Of a stretch of 64,000 nt of DNA, positions 11,164 to 21,850 are shown piece after piece. The notes beneath the pieces were generated by a model, which worked only from the letters and a program-made list of their open reading frames with translations, was not told the DNA's origin and searched no databases. The stretch covers positions 284,060 through 348,059 of the forward strand of contig NW_027192201.1 in assembly GCF_041956535.1 (NCBI RefSeq), in the 5' to 3' direction. This DNA comes from Calcarisporiella thermophila CBS 279.70. Taxonomy: Eukaryota > Calcarisporiellomycota. Each line of letters starts with the position of its first letter. Position 1 is the first letter of the stretch. Position numbers and translations under genes: made by a program.

Positions 11164-11493
11164 ATGTCCGATACAATTACGCACGAGTCAGCATCGCGAT
11201 TACGAAAACTTGCTCTCCAATTCTGGATACAAGTCAAGAATGATCACCCTGATGTGACACTACATCTCTACGAAGGGTAATTGTTTTTTATTTTCGAAAA
11301 CTCATAATTACAATTGAAAATAATTTTCTCGCTCTGAATCACCAGGAATAAAGTAGAAGCAAAGCTCGTAGGAGCAGATTCCCATTTACAGAGACTTGCG
11401 CTTGAGAATCTGAAAACCCCTACTGGGGTTTACTCAAAGGCTGTTGTGAGGGGGGATGATGTGAGAATGCTACAGATAGCATTCAATTCATGA
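11164..11493 (+). CDS. GEMIN7: Gemin7-like SMN-complex protein
   Basis: Two exons, 11164-11276 and 11346-11493, code for 86 residues. Gemin7 is an Sm-fold protein that pairs with Gemin6 in the SMN complex during spliceosomal snRNP assembly. The match covers nearly the whole protein: VTLHLYEGNKVEAKLVGAD, an LQRLALENLKTPTGV stretch (animal: LQTPIGVQAEALLRCSDI), and AVVRGDDVRMLQIAF. Animal proteins are longer at the N-terminus; this one is close to the domain alone. Many Dikarya have lost much of the SMN complex. The call rests on motif resemblance in a short protein, so other Sm-like proteins remain possible. Confidence 0.75.
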
Positions 11494-12253
11494 CTTTTAT
11501 ACCATCAATAAGTAGTAATATACACTATTTTAGGTGTTTGTTATTAGTAGTGCTTAATTATTGACCTAGTTGTATCCGATAGTAAAACAGAATTTTTCTT
11601 GCCTTCGAGCTGTTATAATAAAACTAGCACATTTGTAAATAATACATCGAATACTATCATTAACTTAATGTGCCTTAAAGTGTTTAGAGAATACAAACAA
11701 AATATTAATGCTCAAGCGTATCGAGAAGCCTTTTCATTTCTATTATAAATTCCTGCTATCAAAATTGAATCCCGATATGCTCATTATGCTGAGTTATTTT
11801 CCTACATGTTCGTTAACAGATCTCAGTTTTTTTTTTTCACACTAGATATATCTTTCATGTACTATAATATAGGATAAACAAGCACAAGATAATTTATTTT
11901 GGACTAATAGCACCTTTAGTACTGCAGTGAGACCTAATTTAATTATGTACTATTGCTGATAATATGCTATTATAATACACAATTTTTAGGTAGACAATTT
12001 AACATCTTTTATTCAGTGAGACTTAATGATCGATCTTCAGGAAATTGGATCAACAGAATGCCATGCACAGCTCTTGGCTGTAATGATGTAATTTTTCCCA
12101 TATTATAGCATATATAGATTAACTGAATTTAATCAATATCTAATTTTGATGTGTTTTCATTAATGCTAAATTTTCCCAATTTATTGTCTTGATTTTTACT
12201 TTATTACCTGTTAATATTTCGCGGAACACTATAGTATTCATCATAGATAGATA
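11494..12253. other. AT-rich intergenic stretch, nothing found
   Basis: Runs of A and T and short chance frames only. It must contain the end of the Gemin7 transcript and the promoter of the PIG-P gene. Confidence 0.5.
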
Positions 12254-12941
12254 ATGGATGTCGAGGACGATGAATATGAAAATGGTGACTGGACTAACCC
12301 GATGGAGCGGCCAGTGAGTGGACACGTAAAATCTCCAACCTATGAATATTATGGTTTTGTAATATATCTACTCTCCTTTATTGCATTCGGTAAGAATCCA
12401 TGATTTTGGAATCGTAAAAACAAAATCTTATATATTACGATGATTTTAGTCATCTATCTTCTCTGGGCTTATTTACCAGAGAAAACACTGCACAGTCTCG
12501 GTATTAGCTATTACCCTTCAAAGTACGAGTGAGCATCTATTTCTCTAGACAATGATACTAAAACTTCATTATCATATAGATATTGGGCCCTTGCTTTGCC
12601 CGTGTGGACGTTTGGCCTAATTATATTTGTATTTGTATCTTTTATGAGCATCAATCTTATGAACACGGCCCCATTCGACTCCTTCAATACTATCACAGGT
12701 TGGCGATGCTGTTTCTACAGCTGTGATCGTGAGCTGATAGAATTTTTTTTTAGATGAACATGCTTATGTCATGTTGACAAAGGAGAATTATGACCGTAAT
12801 ACCAATGTTGAAGATTACATTCCGGATCTCCATGACATTCCCATTGGCGTTGTTAATGCTGTGCTTTACCAACAGCGAGCTTTGCCTACCGAAAAACGAT
12901 CAATTAGACCAAGAGGATGGTCTAGAAGCCGATGGTCTTGA
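12254..12941 (+). CDS. GPI19: GPI-GlcNAc transferase subunit P (PIG-P/Gpi19)
   Basis: Exons 12254-12389, 12450-12522, 12580-12698 and 12754-12941; 171 residues. PIG-P is a small subunit of the ER enzyme that adds GlcNAc to phosphatidylinositol, the first step of GPI-anchor synthesis. After an acidic N-terminus comes the family core: SPTYEYYGFVIYLLSFIAF (first membrane segment), WAYLPEKTLHSLGISYYPSK, YWALALPVWTFGLIIFVFV (second segment), NTAPFDSFNTITDEHA and IPDLHDIPIGVVN. A basic tail of about 20 residues follows. Two donors six bases apart exist at the second intron; the earlier one gives the conserved KYWALALP and is chosen. The gene is convergent with MGS1. Confidence 0.93.
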
Positions 12942-13109
12942 AGTTTGTGTATGCTCACAAATAGCATCTATATATGGGTATATATAGCCTGGTATTTATC
13001 TTTATGTTTTAATCAATAATTAAGGACGAGGATAATGGAGCAGATAAAAAAACAACCGGACATATACTATATGACAAAAAACAAATAAATACAGTGTAAA
13101 TATTATCTA

Positions 13110-15033
13110 TCATACTTGATGATGTTCTTCCTTTTCTTCTTCCACGTCCAAAAATTTCCGCACCGCTAATCCTTCTGGCAAATATTCTTGTAATTTTGGT
13201 TGGTATCCATGATCAGGAGGGTATATATATTCGCTTCCATATCCAAGGTCTTTCATCAATTTAGTAGGAGCATTGCGGAGATATATTGGTACAGGAAGAG
13301 ACGGGCAAGAAGCAACGGCCTCTTTTGCACGAGCCAAGGCTTTATATCTGTAAAATGCAAATTAGACATCCTTCTAAAAAGAATGAAACGGAGGGATCAT
13401 AAAATAAGATATTACATGCGTACGCTCTTTTTCGTTTGCGAAAGATAAACAACACAGTGCGCTAGTACCACATCGCACTCGGGCATACCGATTTGATGAC
13501 AGGCTTGAAAGGTCGAATTTGCCTATATCTCACCATTAAAACTCTGCTTAACATTTCTATTCAGAGCGACCTTACTAAAGTTAATGCGAAATTATCTGCT
13601 AGTCCCACATCTTCAGATGCAAAACGTATTAATCTATATGCAAAGTGAATATAATGGGCGAGTTTTAATGGAGTCTTTGATAAACACCCATTACTATTCC
13701 TCACCTTCTAGCGATGTAGAGTGGGTCTTCTCCACCCATCAGCATTCGGGTGAGCCAATAGAGCGCCGCATCCGCATCTCCCCCGCGCATGCTTTTATGC
13801 AGAGCACTGATAAGATTGTAATGCTCCTCCCCGCTCTGGTCATAGAGTAGATGCGTTTTCTGGAAAGCTTTCCGCACGCTTTCGTTGGATAAACGGCTAT
13901 TTTCTGTACTTGCGAGAGAGGTGAGAGCCATCTCGAGCGCATTTAACGCAGTCCTTGCTATACGTTTAGAAATAGGTTGACAAGAAACTACTTTATATGC
14001 CTTGCTAAACTTTCACTTACCATCACCATCGCTCATGACTGAAAGCCATTTTAACGCCTCTTCCTCTTCTAAAGCCCGTGCCACTGCCACTAGCATTGCA
14101 TTCGATCGTGAACCCATTTCCGCCTCACCTTCAGACTCCTCAATTTCATTCCTAATTATGATTCCGTTATCCTCTCTCCAAACAGTGATAGCCCGTTTTA
14201 AAATAGTCTCCACTGCACTTGTATCTAGCTTTTCTAATACAAAAACTCTACATCTACTTAATAATGCCGAAGTTAACTTGAAGCTTGGGTTCTCTGTCGT
14301 TGCTCCGACGAGCGTCACTGTTCCCCGTTCAACCCAAGGTAGTAGAACATCCTGTTGCGCACGATTGAAGCGATGTATTTCATCAAGAAAGAGAAGGGTG
14401 CGTCTCTTTGTCCGCTGGGCCTCTTCAAATATTTTCTTGACATCTGTCGTTGAATTTGAGACAGCAGTCATCTCATGGATTTGTGCATGTGTATGGTGGG
14501 CTATTATCCGTGCCAGAGTCGTCTTCCCTGTTCCAGGCGGACCCCAAAAAATCAGGGAAGGGACTCTATCTTGTTCAATTAGTGTACGGAGAATGGCACC
14601 TTGACCCAAGAGATTCTCCTGTCCCACAAAGTCATCGAGTGATTTCGGGCGAACTTCAAAAAAAAAAAATGATTGAAAATTAATGATCAAATTCGCACTT
14701 TTCGACCGGCAATACCTCTCTCAGCCAATGGAGCTCTGTTCTTTGCAGTACTCATGCGTTTAGTTTGATATGATGTATTAAAGTTTTCAGAATGATTCGT
14801 CATTTGATAATCATTTATGTCGTCCCATTCTCGTTTCAAACGAAGGGAACTGAACGTATCGACATGCTTATAAAAAAAAAAACATTTTAGTGCATCTCCA
14901 CTTTCGAGCCTATAGGGTCGGAAATATAAAGGGCTACCTGCGAAGAAGAGCCCTGATTATACCCAGTATCACTCGTGAAGGCGTTTGGTTTGCCTCTGAA
15001 ACCCATAAAATCTTCTATGGCCCTCTGTGACAT
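13110..15033 (-). CDS. MGS1: AAA+ ATPase Mgs1/WRNIP1/RarA
   Basis: Seven exons: 15033-14938, 14866-14716, 14653-14021, 13957-13705, 13633-13576, 13522-13416 and 13347-13110; 511 residues. Family members act at stalled forks and in damage tolerance, related to clamp-loader ATPases. The core starts at about residue 77 ([20 protein letters not shown]). Walker A is GPPGTGKT at about 120-127, Walker [11 protein letters not shown], sensor GATTENPSF, and an arginine-finger region ALLSRCRVF. The C-terminal tetramerisation part is present ([50 protein letters not shown]). The first 76 residues have no cysteine or histidine pattern of a UBZ zinc finger, which yeast Mgs1 and human WRNIP1 carry. The gene is head-to-head with RPL7, 215 bases apart. 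Confidence 0.93.
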
Positions 15034-15145
15034 CGTGGGCTACGCGACTCTCTCGAAAATATAAAAAAACTATATATCCTGCCAAATTTCCTGGAATTGT
15101 CATTAATCGTGACTTCCAACTGAGTTGCAGAAAGCTCTTAAATGA

Positions 15146-15153
15146 TTACGTCA
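15146..15153. promoter_or_regulatory. CRE/ATF-like element between MGS1 and RPL7
   Basis: TTACGTCA matches the ATF/CREB core and lies in the 215-base space between the two divergent genes. A pyrimidine-rich run (about 15210-15233) follows just before the RPL7 start, as is usual near ribosomal-protein start sites. Function is inferred from the motif only. Confidence 0.35.
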
Positions 15154-15248
15154 CCGAGCAAAAAATTTTTGTTGTCAGTAGAGAAAAGCCCAAACAAAGC
15201 GTGGTTCTCTCTTTTTTTCCTCCTCTTTTCCGCGATTGATTAATGCAA

Positions 15249-16456
15249 ATGGCTGGCACGTAAGTTTTCGCTCATGTTCATCGGGACCTTCTCAAGACGG
15301 GCCCTATCTACATTCCATGAATAGACAAGTGCAGTTGATTAATGGATGATCGTTTTATTAGCACTGTCGCGACCGCTGAACAGGTTCAGATCCCTGAAAC
15401 CCTGCTCAAGAAACGCAAGGCCCAGGACAAGCAGAATGCTGAGCAAGTTGCCTCTTTTGTCGAAAAGAAGAAGGTGAGTCTTGGAATAGTGATGAGCACG
15501 GAAACAAAAACATTTGAGAAGTTGTGATGAAACTTGGTCCTTTCGGACCGCAAACCGTAAACTAGCTTTTGCGATGCTGTTACAAAAAATACCATCTTTC
15601 GGGGCTGATGCTTCTTTTTTTTGTTCTTCTGCTCATGAATTGCAATTTTTGTTATTAACCTTATGCTCAACTGATGAATTATTTGAATGCTAGGCTGCTC
15701 TTCAAAAACGCCGCGAGATCTTCAAGCGCGCCGAGAAATATCAGCGTGAGTACCAATCCGCTGAGCGCAGCGAGATCCGTCTTCGCCGTCAGGCTAAGGC
15801 CCAGGGCAACTTCTATGTGCCCCCCGAAGCTAAACTTGCCTTTGTTGTCCGTATCAAGGGGTAAGTTAGGGATTAATTTTTATGTTTGTAATTTGTTTTG
15901 TTCATTCAATCTCCCTCTCTCAGTATCAACAAGATCTCGCCCAAGCCCCGCAAGATCCTCCAACTTCTTCGTCTCCTTCAGATCAACAACGGTGTGTTCG
16001 TGAAGTTGAACAAGGCTACCATCAACATGCTCCAGCGCGTTGAGGTATGTGCCTAATCTTGGTCCCATCCATAGTGCCTCTGATATTTATTTTGTTCTCC
16101 TTATTCCTCTTTGTTAGCCTTACATTGCTTGGGGATACCCCAATCTCAAGACAGTGCGTGAGCTTGTCTACAAGCGCGGCTTTGCCAAGGTCAACCGTCA
16201 GCGCATCCCTATCTCCGACAACGCTATCATTGAACAGCACCTCGGTGCCCATGGTATCATCTGCGTGGAGGATTTAATCCATGAGATTTTCACCGTTGGC
16301 CCGCATTTCAAGGAGGCAAGCAACTTCCTGTGGCCATTCAAGCTTAGCAACCCAACTGGTGGCTGGCGCACACGCAAATTCCGCCACTTCGTTGAGGGAG
16401 GAGACTTTGGAAATCGCGAGGACAAGATCAACGCGCTTGTGCGCCAGATGAACTAA
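15249..16456 (+). CDS. RPL7: 60S ribosomal protein L7 (uL30)
   Basis: Preferred model: exons 15249-15259, 15362-15473, 15694-15860, 15924-16044 and 16118-16456; 249 residues. uL30 is a core large-subunit protein. It reads [70 protein letters not shown] and the ending VRQMN. The first exon has only 11 bases (ATGGCTGGCAC, then GTAAGT), a common layout in ribosomal-protein genes; it gives MAGTTVATAEQ and a normal length. A start at 15342 would also keep frame ([14 protein letters not shown]) but adds unusual residues. The second intron is 220 bases, about three times the usual size here, and holds a C/D snoRNA. Confidence 0.95.
15516..15616 (+). ncRNA. C/D-box snoRNA in an RPL7 intron (snR39/snR59-like)
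   Basis: In the RPL7 intron 15474-15693, a perfect C box GTGATGA (15524-15530) and D box CTGA (15605-15608) are enclosed by a six-pair terminal stem (GAGAAG 15516-15521 with CTTCTT 15611-15616, one G-U). Just before the D box, ACCATCTTTCGGG (15591-15603) is complementary to the conserved large-subunit rRNA segment CCCGAAAGATGGT. In yeast, snR39 (RPL7A intron) and snR59 (RPL7B intron) guide 2'-O-methylation of A807 in this same segment. Counting five bases from the D box lands on the G next to that A run, so the exact nucleotide may shift by one. A C'-like piece (GCGATGC) lies near 15571. Confidence 0.82.
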
Positions 16457-17153
16457 GCTTGCGAGTACGCTGGTGAATTTTCATTATCCTTTTTCTTGAA
16501 CTTTTTTCTAATAAAAAAGTGGAAAATAAAACATTTAAAAAAAATTCCATGTTTTGTTACGAATATCGTTCTCAACCATCCAAAGCGTGGGGAGCGTGGG
16601 GAGCGTGTGGGGCTTGTAAGGAATTGTCTTCTGGTGCATTCTAACTGTGTATGGTAGATAGGCAATTTGGTCTGCCTCTTACTTAAAATGATATCAATGG
16701 CCGAGTTTTTAAATTTCCCGACCTTTTCAAAATAAATAATCGCCGGCCAAAACACTTAGGATTTCATTTTTCCAAAACGGAACTGAAATAATAAAATGAA
16801 AATTCACCCTACAAATTTTTAGGACCTTTTTTTTCTCCCTTACCCTCTCTTCATCATTCCTTACCCTTGTTTCCTCATTCTTCCTTCTCCTCTCTTTTAA
16901 TTCTTCCCCTCCTTCCTTCCCCTCTTCCTTCGGTTCCCTCTTAGTCACTCATTTAATTCATTGGCTCTGAAAGAATTGTGTTTCTCTGAAGGTTGTAGCA
17001 CACTGTTTCTGGGAGATAGCAACAGAGCACGAACTTACAACGGCCTCAGAGAGAACACCTCAAAGTAAGGAAGAAAAAGTACTGCACACGTTTCCCCCAT
17101 TTACTTAACGCATTTGGTTGTTTGAAAAGGGTTTTCTCAAGCAGCGCAATACA
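16457..17153. other. Intergenic stretch with pyrimidine-rich promoter
   Basis: No gene is seen. Bases 16825-16945 are strongly C/T-rich on the plus strand, a pattern repeated before other long genes of this window. It should hold the end of RPL7 and the promoter of the PH-domain gene. Confidence 0.5.
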
Positions 17154-20114
17154 ATGAGCCCTCCGCACGCATATACTTGCACAACGCCCTCCTTGAAAAA
17201 GTTTGTCACCAATTTGGGACCTGAATGCCCACCAACTCCTCCAAACGAACACTGCTTTGAAGGCCCTCCTCCTCCTCCTCCACACCGATATACGCATATT
17301 CACTCGAGCGGTCCACCGACTCCTTCTACTCTCAAACTGGACGAAGAACAGCACACCCCTTATTCGAAGCAGGGATCAGCAAAGCCATCCGTGAGATGGC
17401 TTTCGCGCTGGCGCTCGCCTCAGACCATGCCAGATTTATCGGCGCTACGGAAGCATTATCCAGTGATTGATGAAGACATCCGCGCGATCACCCAACTATT
17501 CGAGGCCCATTCCCAAAAGAAATATATGAGCGGCTTTCTTAATCGACGCACAGGATATATGGCAGATGGGAGACCATGCCGATACGCAGAGTGGGAGGGA
17601 TGCTATGCTGAACTTAGTGGTTCGGTGCTTACCATCTGGGATGTGTGCGATGTGACTGACGCATCTCAATTTATGCCACCTAAATATATCAACATTGCTG
17701 ATGCCACCGCACAGATCCTTGCATCGAACTTCATCGATAGCCGACAAAACATTTTCACCCTTAACACCGCAGGCGTCAATCAATATTTGTTCGAGGGACC
17801 CGACGCAGCATCAGTAAACCAATGGGTATGCGCAATTCGGCTATCATGTTTTGAAGGAGCACGGCTTCATGAACTCTATACCGGAGCCATTGTGTTGAGG
17901 CAACCTTCCTCCGGAAAGAGAACGCCAGCGGATAAACCCACGAAATTCACTGGCTATTTACAAGTTCGTTTCGCAGGATCGACAGAGTGGCAGCGCTACT
18001 GGGTAGTAGTGCCCGATCGTGGCAAGGACGTCTGGCAAAAGGAAACACAGTGTTTGTTCTACGCCCATAAGGGGGATAAACTACCTGCCGTGAAGATGGT
18101 CCGCGTCTATCAAGCATATGCAATCTTTCCAGAGAAGGCGGACCTCATTGAGCGATGTAGCATTCACAAGGTGGAGGGGTCGCTCGTGTCGTCCAAGTCG
18201 CCCTTTGCAAAGCCTGGTCCCCCCACCTATGCGCTGTTAATGGCAGATACCTCCATCGAAATGGTCAAGTCGCTCACCGCGTTTCGAAATGCTTTCAGGC
18301 TACAGGATTCACACGTTGCTCCGCATAAGGATCGACTATTTCTCGATCTTAAAAATGTAGAGCACGTCCCAATGGTTAACGAGACGCTTGCAAGTACCAA
18401 GCAGATTTTCTCGGCCATACTTGAGCAACATGATGTTGAAGGGCGCCGGCCGTCACTAACATTCTCGGAGCACTCCGCTAACCATATTCCGTTCGGTTCA
18501 ATGGGAATGAAGAGCACGTGCAAGACTCCGCTTCGCATTCTTCGTCGAATCTTTGGCCCGTCACCAAGAATGTTCTTTGACGAGGTGGAGTTCGTGGATG
18601 CCATGGTGGAACGCGACGGTTGCGGCATGGAAGAGAACTTCCGTAATCTCACTCTTGGTTCCGCTGTGAATGCCCTAGAATCGCATCCGCTGAAGCCTCT
18701 GCCGGATATTCCTCCAAGTCTGGGGGCGAATGCAACAGAACCCTTGACCAATGCGGATGCAAGATCGATCGAGTCACGCCCACCTAAGATTGAATTGGAC
18801 ATGCCATTTGAGTCAGAAGTGACGAGAGAGGAGAACACCGAGGAGACACCTCCTCTCAAGCGTCTGAATCTGCGGAGATTGTGCCGCGCGGCCCGTATCT
18901 TGGACATGACGCCGGAGGAGATGGTGGGTGTCACCGATGTTGACACAGAGGCCGAGATGGAAATCCCGAAAGAGCCCCTTCCGACGTTGCCCATGATCGA
19001 GGAGGAGGAATCCGAGGAGGAGTCGAGCACTTCAGAGGACGAGAATTCAGATGCAACGGTGGAGACGGTTAATCCACCCCCCAAAATAGATGTGTTGCCG
19101 GAGGATTTGGGCAGATTTGATGTGAGCATCTCGCTTCCCCCCTCCGTCCCCACCACACCCGTCCTCCAGGCTCGCAAGGACAAACCTAAACTTCTCCCCA
19201 TACCTTCCGATTCGGACACAACCGATGTGGAAAATGGCCAAAAAATCTCGGATAGCGAGGATGATAAATGCTTGGCCCAACTACGGGCCTCTTTCCGTAG
19301 CACGGCCAAATCGAGTGCGGGCAGTTTGGGGCCTGGCAGTGCTCGTGGTAACTTGCGTAAGAAGCGTTCTGGATACTCCTCCTCCTCCATAAGTCTTATC
19401 GAACCGATGCCGCACCCCTCCGGCCGAGTGCGCGCACGAAGAGTAAGCGATGAATCGCTCGATCGATGGAGAGAGCGATCATTGGAGTCAAGCAGACGCT
19501 CCGGAAAGCACCACGAGGCTAGACCGAGTAGCGGCGGGCCTCCGCGTAATCTCAGGCGCATGAGACATGGTTCGATGTGGGATTCGGAAGAGAGATCGGC
19601 ACGTCGGATGTCCGTATCCACGGAGCAAGGAGGAAGAGCTAGTAAGCCGCCAGAGCCTCGGAGGGGAGGCCAATCACGACATGGAGGGGCCAGTGCGAAT
19701 GGTGCAGAGAAACGATATCACGATCGTCGCAAAAGTGGAGGCGATTCTGGCGCAGGGGGCCGTTCCGTCAAGCACCACCAAAAGAGATCGGAGACCATCT
19801 CGTATAGCAATAACATAGGCAATAATGGCACTGGAGAGGTATTGAATGGGAATTCGGCTGTGTCTCTCCAGCCATCCCAAATACAACCCCAACCTATGCA
19901 AAATCAGCCTATGCAGAATCAACCTATGCAGGGACAGCCAATGCAAGGAGCAACCATGATGCAGGGTCCAATGCCCATGGTAGCTATGGTGCCGGCAACA
20001 TATGGCGGCTTCGGGATGTTTACTTCAGCTCAGCCCATCTTCACCCCTCAAGCTTTCAACCCCGGAGTCAATGCTATGCCTATATCTATGAATAATGGTT
20101 ATGGAGGGATGTAA
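17154..20114 (+). CDS. Caf120/Skg3-like PH-domain protein
   Basis: A single exon of 986 residues, starting at the first true ATG (17154); the frame is also open upstream but only with a TTG. The N-terminus is proline-rich. At about residues 95-290 comes the family block (ALRKHYPVIDEDIRAITQLF, YMSGFLNRRTGY, YINIADATAQIL, FTLNTAGVNQYLFEGP), then a PH domain (FTGYLQVRFAGSTEWQRYWV). The second half is low-complexity: acidic and Ser-rich, then Arg/Ser-rich, ending in four Gln-Met repeats. Yeast Caf120 associates with CCR4-NOT, and Skg3 sits at sites of polarised growth. An intronless 3 kb gene stands out beside intron-rich neighbours. Confidence 0.82.
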   Translation: MSPPHAYTCTTPSLKKFVTNLGPECPPTPPNEHCFEGPPPPPPHRYTHIHSSGPPTPSTLKLDEEQHTPYSKQGSAKPSVRWLSRWRSPQTMPDLSALRKHYPVIDEDIRAITQLFEAHSQKKYMSGFLNRRTGYMADGRPCRYAEWEGCYAELSGSVLTIWDVCDVTDASQFMPPKYINIADATAQILASNFIDSRQNIFTLNTAGVNQYLFEGPDAASVNQWVCAIRLSCFEGARLHELYTGAIVLRQPSSGKRTPADKPTKFTGYLQVRFAGSTEWQRYWVVVPDRGKDVWQKETQCLFYAHKGDKLPAVKMVRVYQAYAIFPEKADLIERCSIHKVEGSLVSSKSPFAKPGPPTYALLMADTSIEMVKSLTAFRNAFRLQDSHVAPHKDRLFLDLKNVEHVPMVNETLASTKQIFSAILEQHDVEGRRPSLTFSEHSANHIPFGSMGMKSTCKTPLRILRRIFGPSPRMFFDEVEFVDAMVERDGCGMEENFRNLTLGSAVNALESHPLKPLPDIPPSLGANATEPLTNADARSIESRPPKIELDMPFESEVTREENTEETPPLKRLNLRRLCRAARILDMTPEEMVGVTDVDTEAEMEIPKEPLPTLPMIEEEESEEESSTSEDENSDATVETVNPPPKIDVLPEDLGRFDVSISLPPSVPTTPVLQARKDKPKLLPIPSDSDTTDVENGQKISDSEDDKCLAQLRASFRSTAKSSAGSLGPGSARGNLRKKRSGYSSSSISLIEPMPHPSGRVRARRVSDESLDRWRERSLESSRRSGKHHEARPSSGGPPRNLRRMRHGSMWDSEERSARRMSVSTEQGGRASKPPEPRRGGQSRHGGASANGAEKRYHDRRKSGGDSGAGGRSVKHHQKRSETISYSNNIGNNGTGEVLNGNSAVSLQPSQIQPQPMQNQPMQNQPMQGQPMQGATMMQGPMPMVAMVPATYGGFGMFTSAQPIFTPQAFNPGVNAMPISMNNGYGGM
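19890..19949 (+). repeat. Four tandem 15-bp units coding Gln-Pro-Met-Gln repeats
   Basis: Units resembling CAACCTATGCAAAAT run four times in frame near the end of the Caf120-like gene, giving QPMQN, QPMQN, QPMQG, QPMQG. Third-position differences between the units mean the array is not brand new. Confidence 0.8.
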
Positions 20115-20657
20115 GGAGAAAAAACAAAAATAGACTGGAACCAGGCCCATGTTGTATTCGGCCCAAGCCGATGCGTTGTTTTTTTTCTCTATTGTAGAAA
20201 CAGGAATTCTTTATTTTTTTATTCCTTTTGCTCCTTTGTTTTACTTTCTTGTAGAAATTCTATTTTGCACTTATTCAGTCGACCTTTTTTTTCTTTCTTA
20301 CATTTCTTGCTCCTAAAATCCACGCAGCCCATAACCGCATGTATTACCTTTATGTGTGCATGTAATTCTGTTTTTTCGGAATTATAAAATATTATACTTT
20401 ATCCTCTAACCTATTCCTCGCTCCCAGCCAATTTCCTCTTCCTGTATCCCTCAAACAGTGTTAGAAATGGCATGTTCCGTCTATTGGACTACTACTCGTC
20501 TCTGAGTTGAAAAAAGTCATTTGCGCTACATTTTTCGCTAGATGTAAAACTCATGCCCTCGTCGGATTATTTATAGGCAAGCCTATCCAATACTCTCCTA
20601 AAAAGAAAGCCAAGATGACAAGAATTGAACACAATCTATCCCGTGTAACCTTCACGC

Positions 20658-20743
20658 TGGTTAAGGCGGTTATAGCGCAGCAGCCACCCGATTGATAAAT
20701 ATCGGTGGTACCAATTCCCCTGGATTGCGGCTGCTGTGCTTTT
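20658..20743 (+). ncRNA. Candidate structured, possibly Pol III, RNA
   Basis: An 11-pair outer stem joins GCGCAGCAGCC (20675-20685) and GGCTGCTGTGC (20729-20739), with one G-U pair. Inside it, CCGAT/ATCGG and CCA/TGG can form two small hairpins, giving a three-way junction of about 65 bases. Just upstream, TGGTTAAGGCGG (20658-20669) resembles a Pol III A box, and TTTT follows at 20740-20743. It does not fold as a tRNA. I cannot assign it to a known family. Confidence 0.35.
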
Positions 20744-21850
20744 AATATTTCTTTATAGATTCATCTTGTTTAGGTATGACTTCCGACCCATGATAATTTT
20801 TTTTTCTCCACCTCAGCAGGAACCACTGCCAAGCGTGTAAAGGCTGTTACAACCCTTTTGTTTCAGGTATTTATGCTAGAGCAGCCACCCGATAGAAGTA
20901 TATCACGTATTTGTAGATGTCCTGTATTTTACATTCTGTTTATCTCTCGTTCACTCTTGTGCACAACAGATACCAATGTGTTGCGTTTCACCAAATTGGA
21001 GCCATAGACTTTCCTAAAGCTCATTGAGTCAGTCTTGTAGTTCAATTTTCCTTCGCAATTTCAAATTGATAAGCAGATGGTCTGTTAGATCTATAGCATC
21101 GCGTTGGACAAAGTAGAGTCTTTTAGTCGAGGCTAATTTCCCCGTCTGGTTCTACTAGATTCCCTGATCATAAGTCCGCCTTCGATCAACCACTATAGTA
21201 ATGCTCCCATTTCGAATTGAGCAGGATGGATGCGGGAATTTTCCTGTGCTGAGGCAAAGAATCCTTCTAGGATCAGGTTGGTGCTTGCAGATAAGTTAGC
21301 TGGATACACCTGTTTCCTGGGTGAGAGTTCACGCTTTGCCCCTTCCTATTCTCCCCCTTTCCCCCTTCCTCCGAGGTGCGTCTCGCTTCAAATAGGCCTG
21401 CCATGGAATCGATCCTTTCCTCTATCGACTACCAAAAGACATTATATATATATGCACACACCCTATTTATAAACATATACAAATACACACATGTATATAT
21501 TTCTACTATTTATTGAGAAAATACGGTTCAATATCCCATGCCAGAAGATTTAAATTATGCTTTGAATGGAAGCCATTCATGCTCCCTTACTCCCATAAGA
21601 GGAGGAAGGAAGCTTTCGCTCTTCCTGCTCTCGGTAGACGAGTGCAAGCCCAATTTTTGCTTCTCGGGTTTTCTTCCCGGCCGATGTTCCGCCTGAGTTT
21701 ACCGAGTGCCAATCATTCTAAGGCCAAAGTTTAACCCTAATTAGGTTCGAGTGTGCATGTGCACACCTGAGCAACTTGCAATCAATGCTTGAGAAAGTTG
21801 TGGTTTTTAGGTGGAACATCCTATTGTGTGGCATGGGTGAAAATTGGATA

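Noticed and set aside
18227-19621. Open frame of 464 codons on the minus strand
   Set aside because: It lies wholly antisense to the Caf120-like gene, has no family resemblance and shows the Ser/Arg-rich makeup expected from the opposite strand of GC-rich coding DNA.
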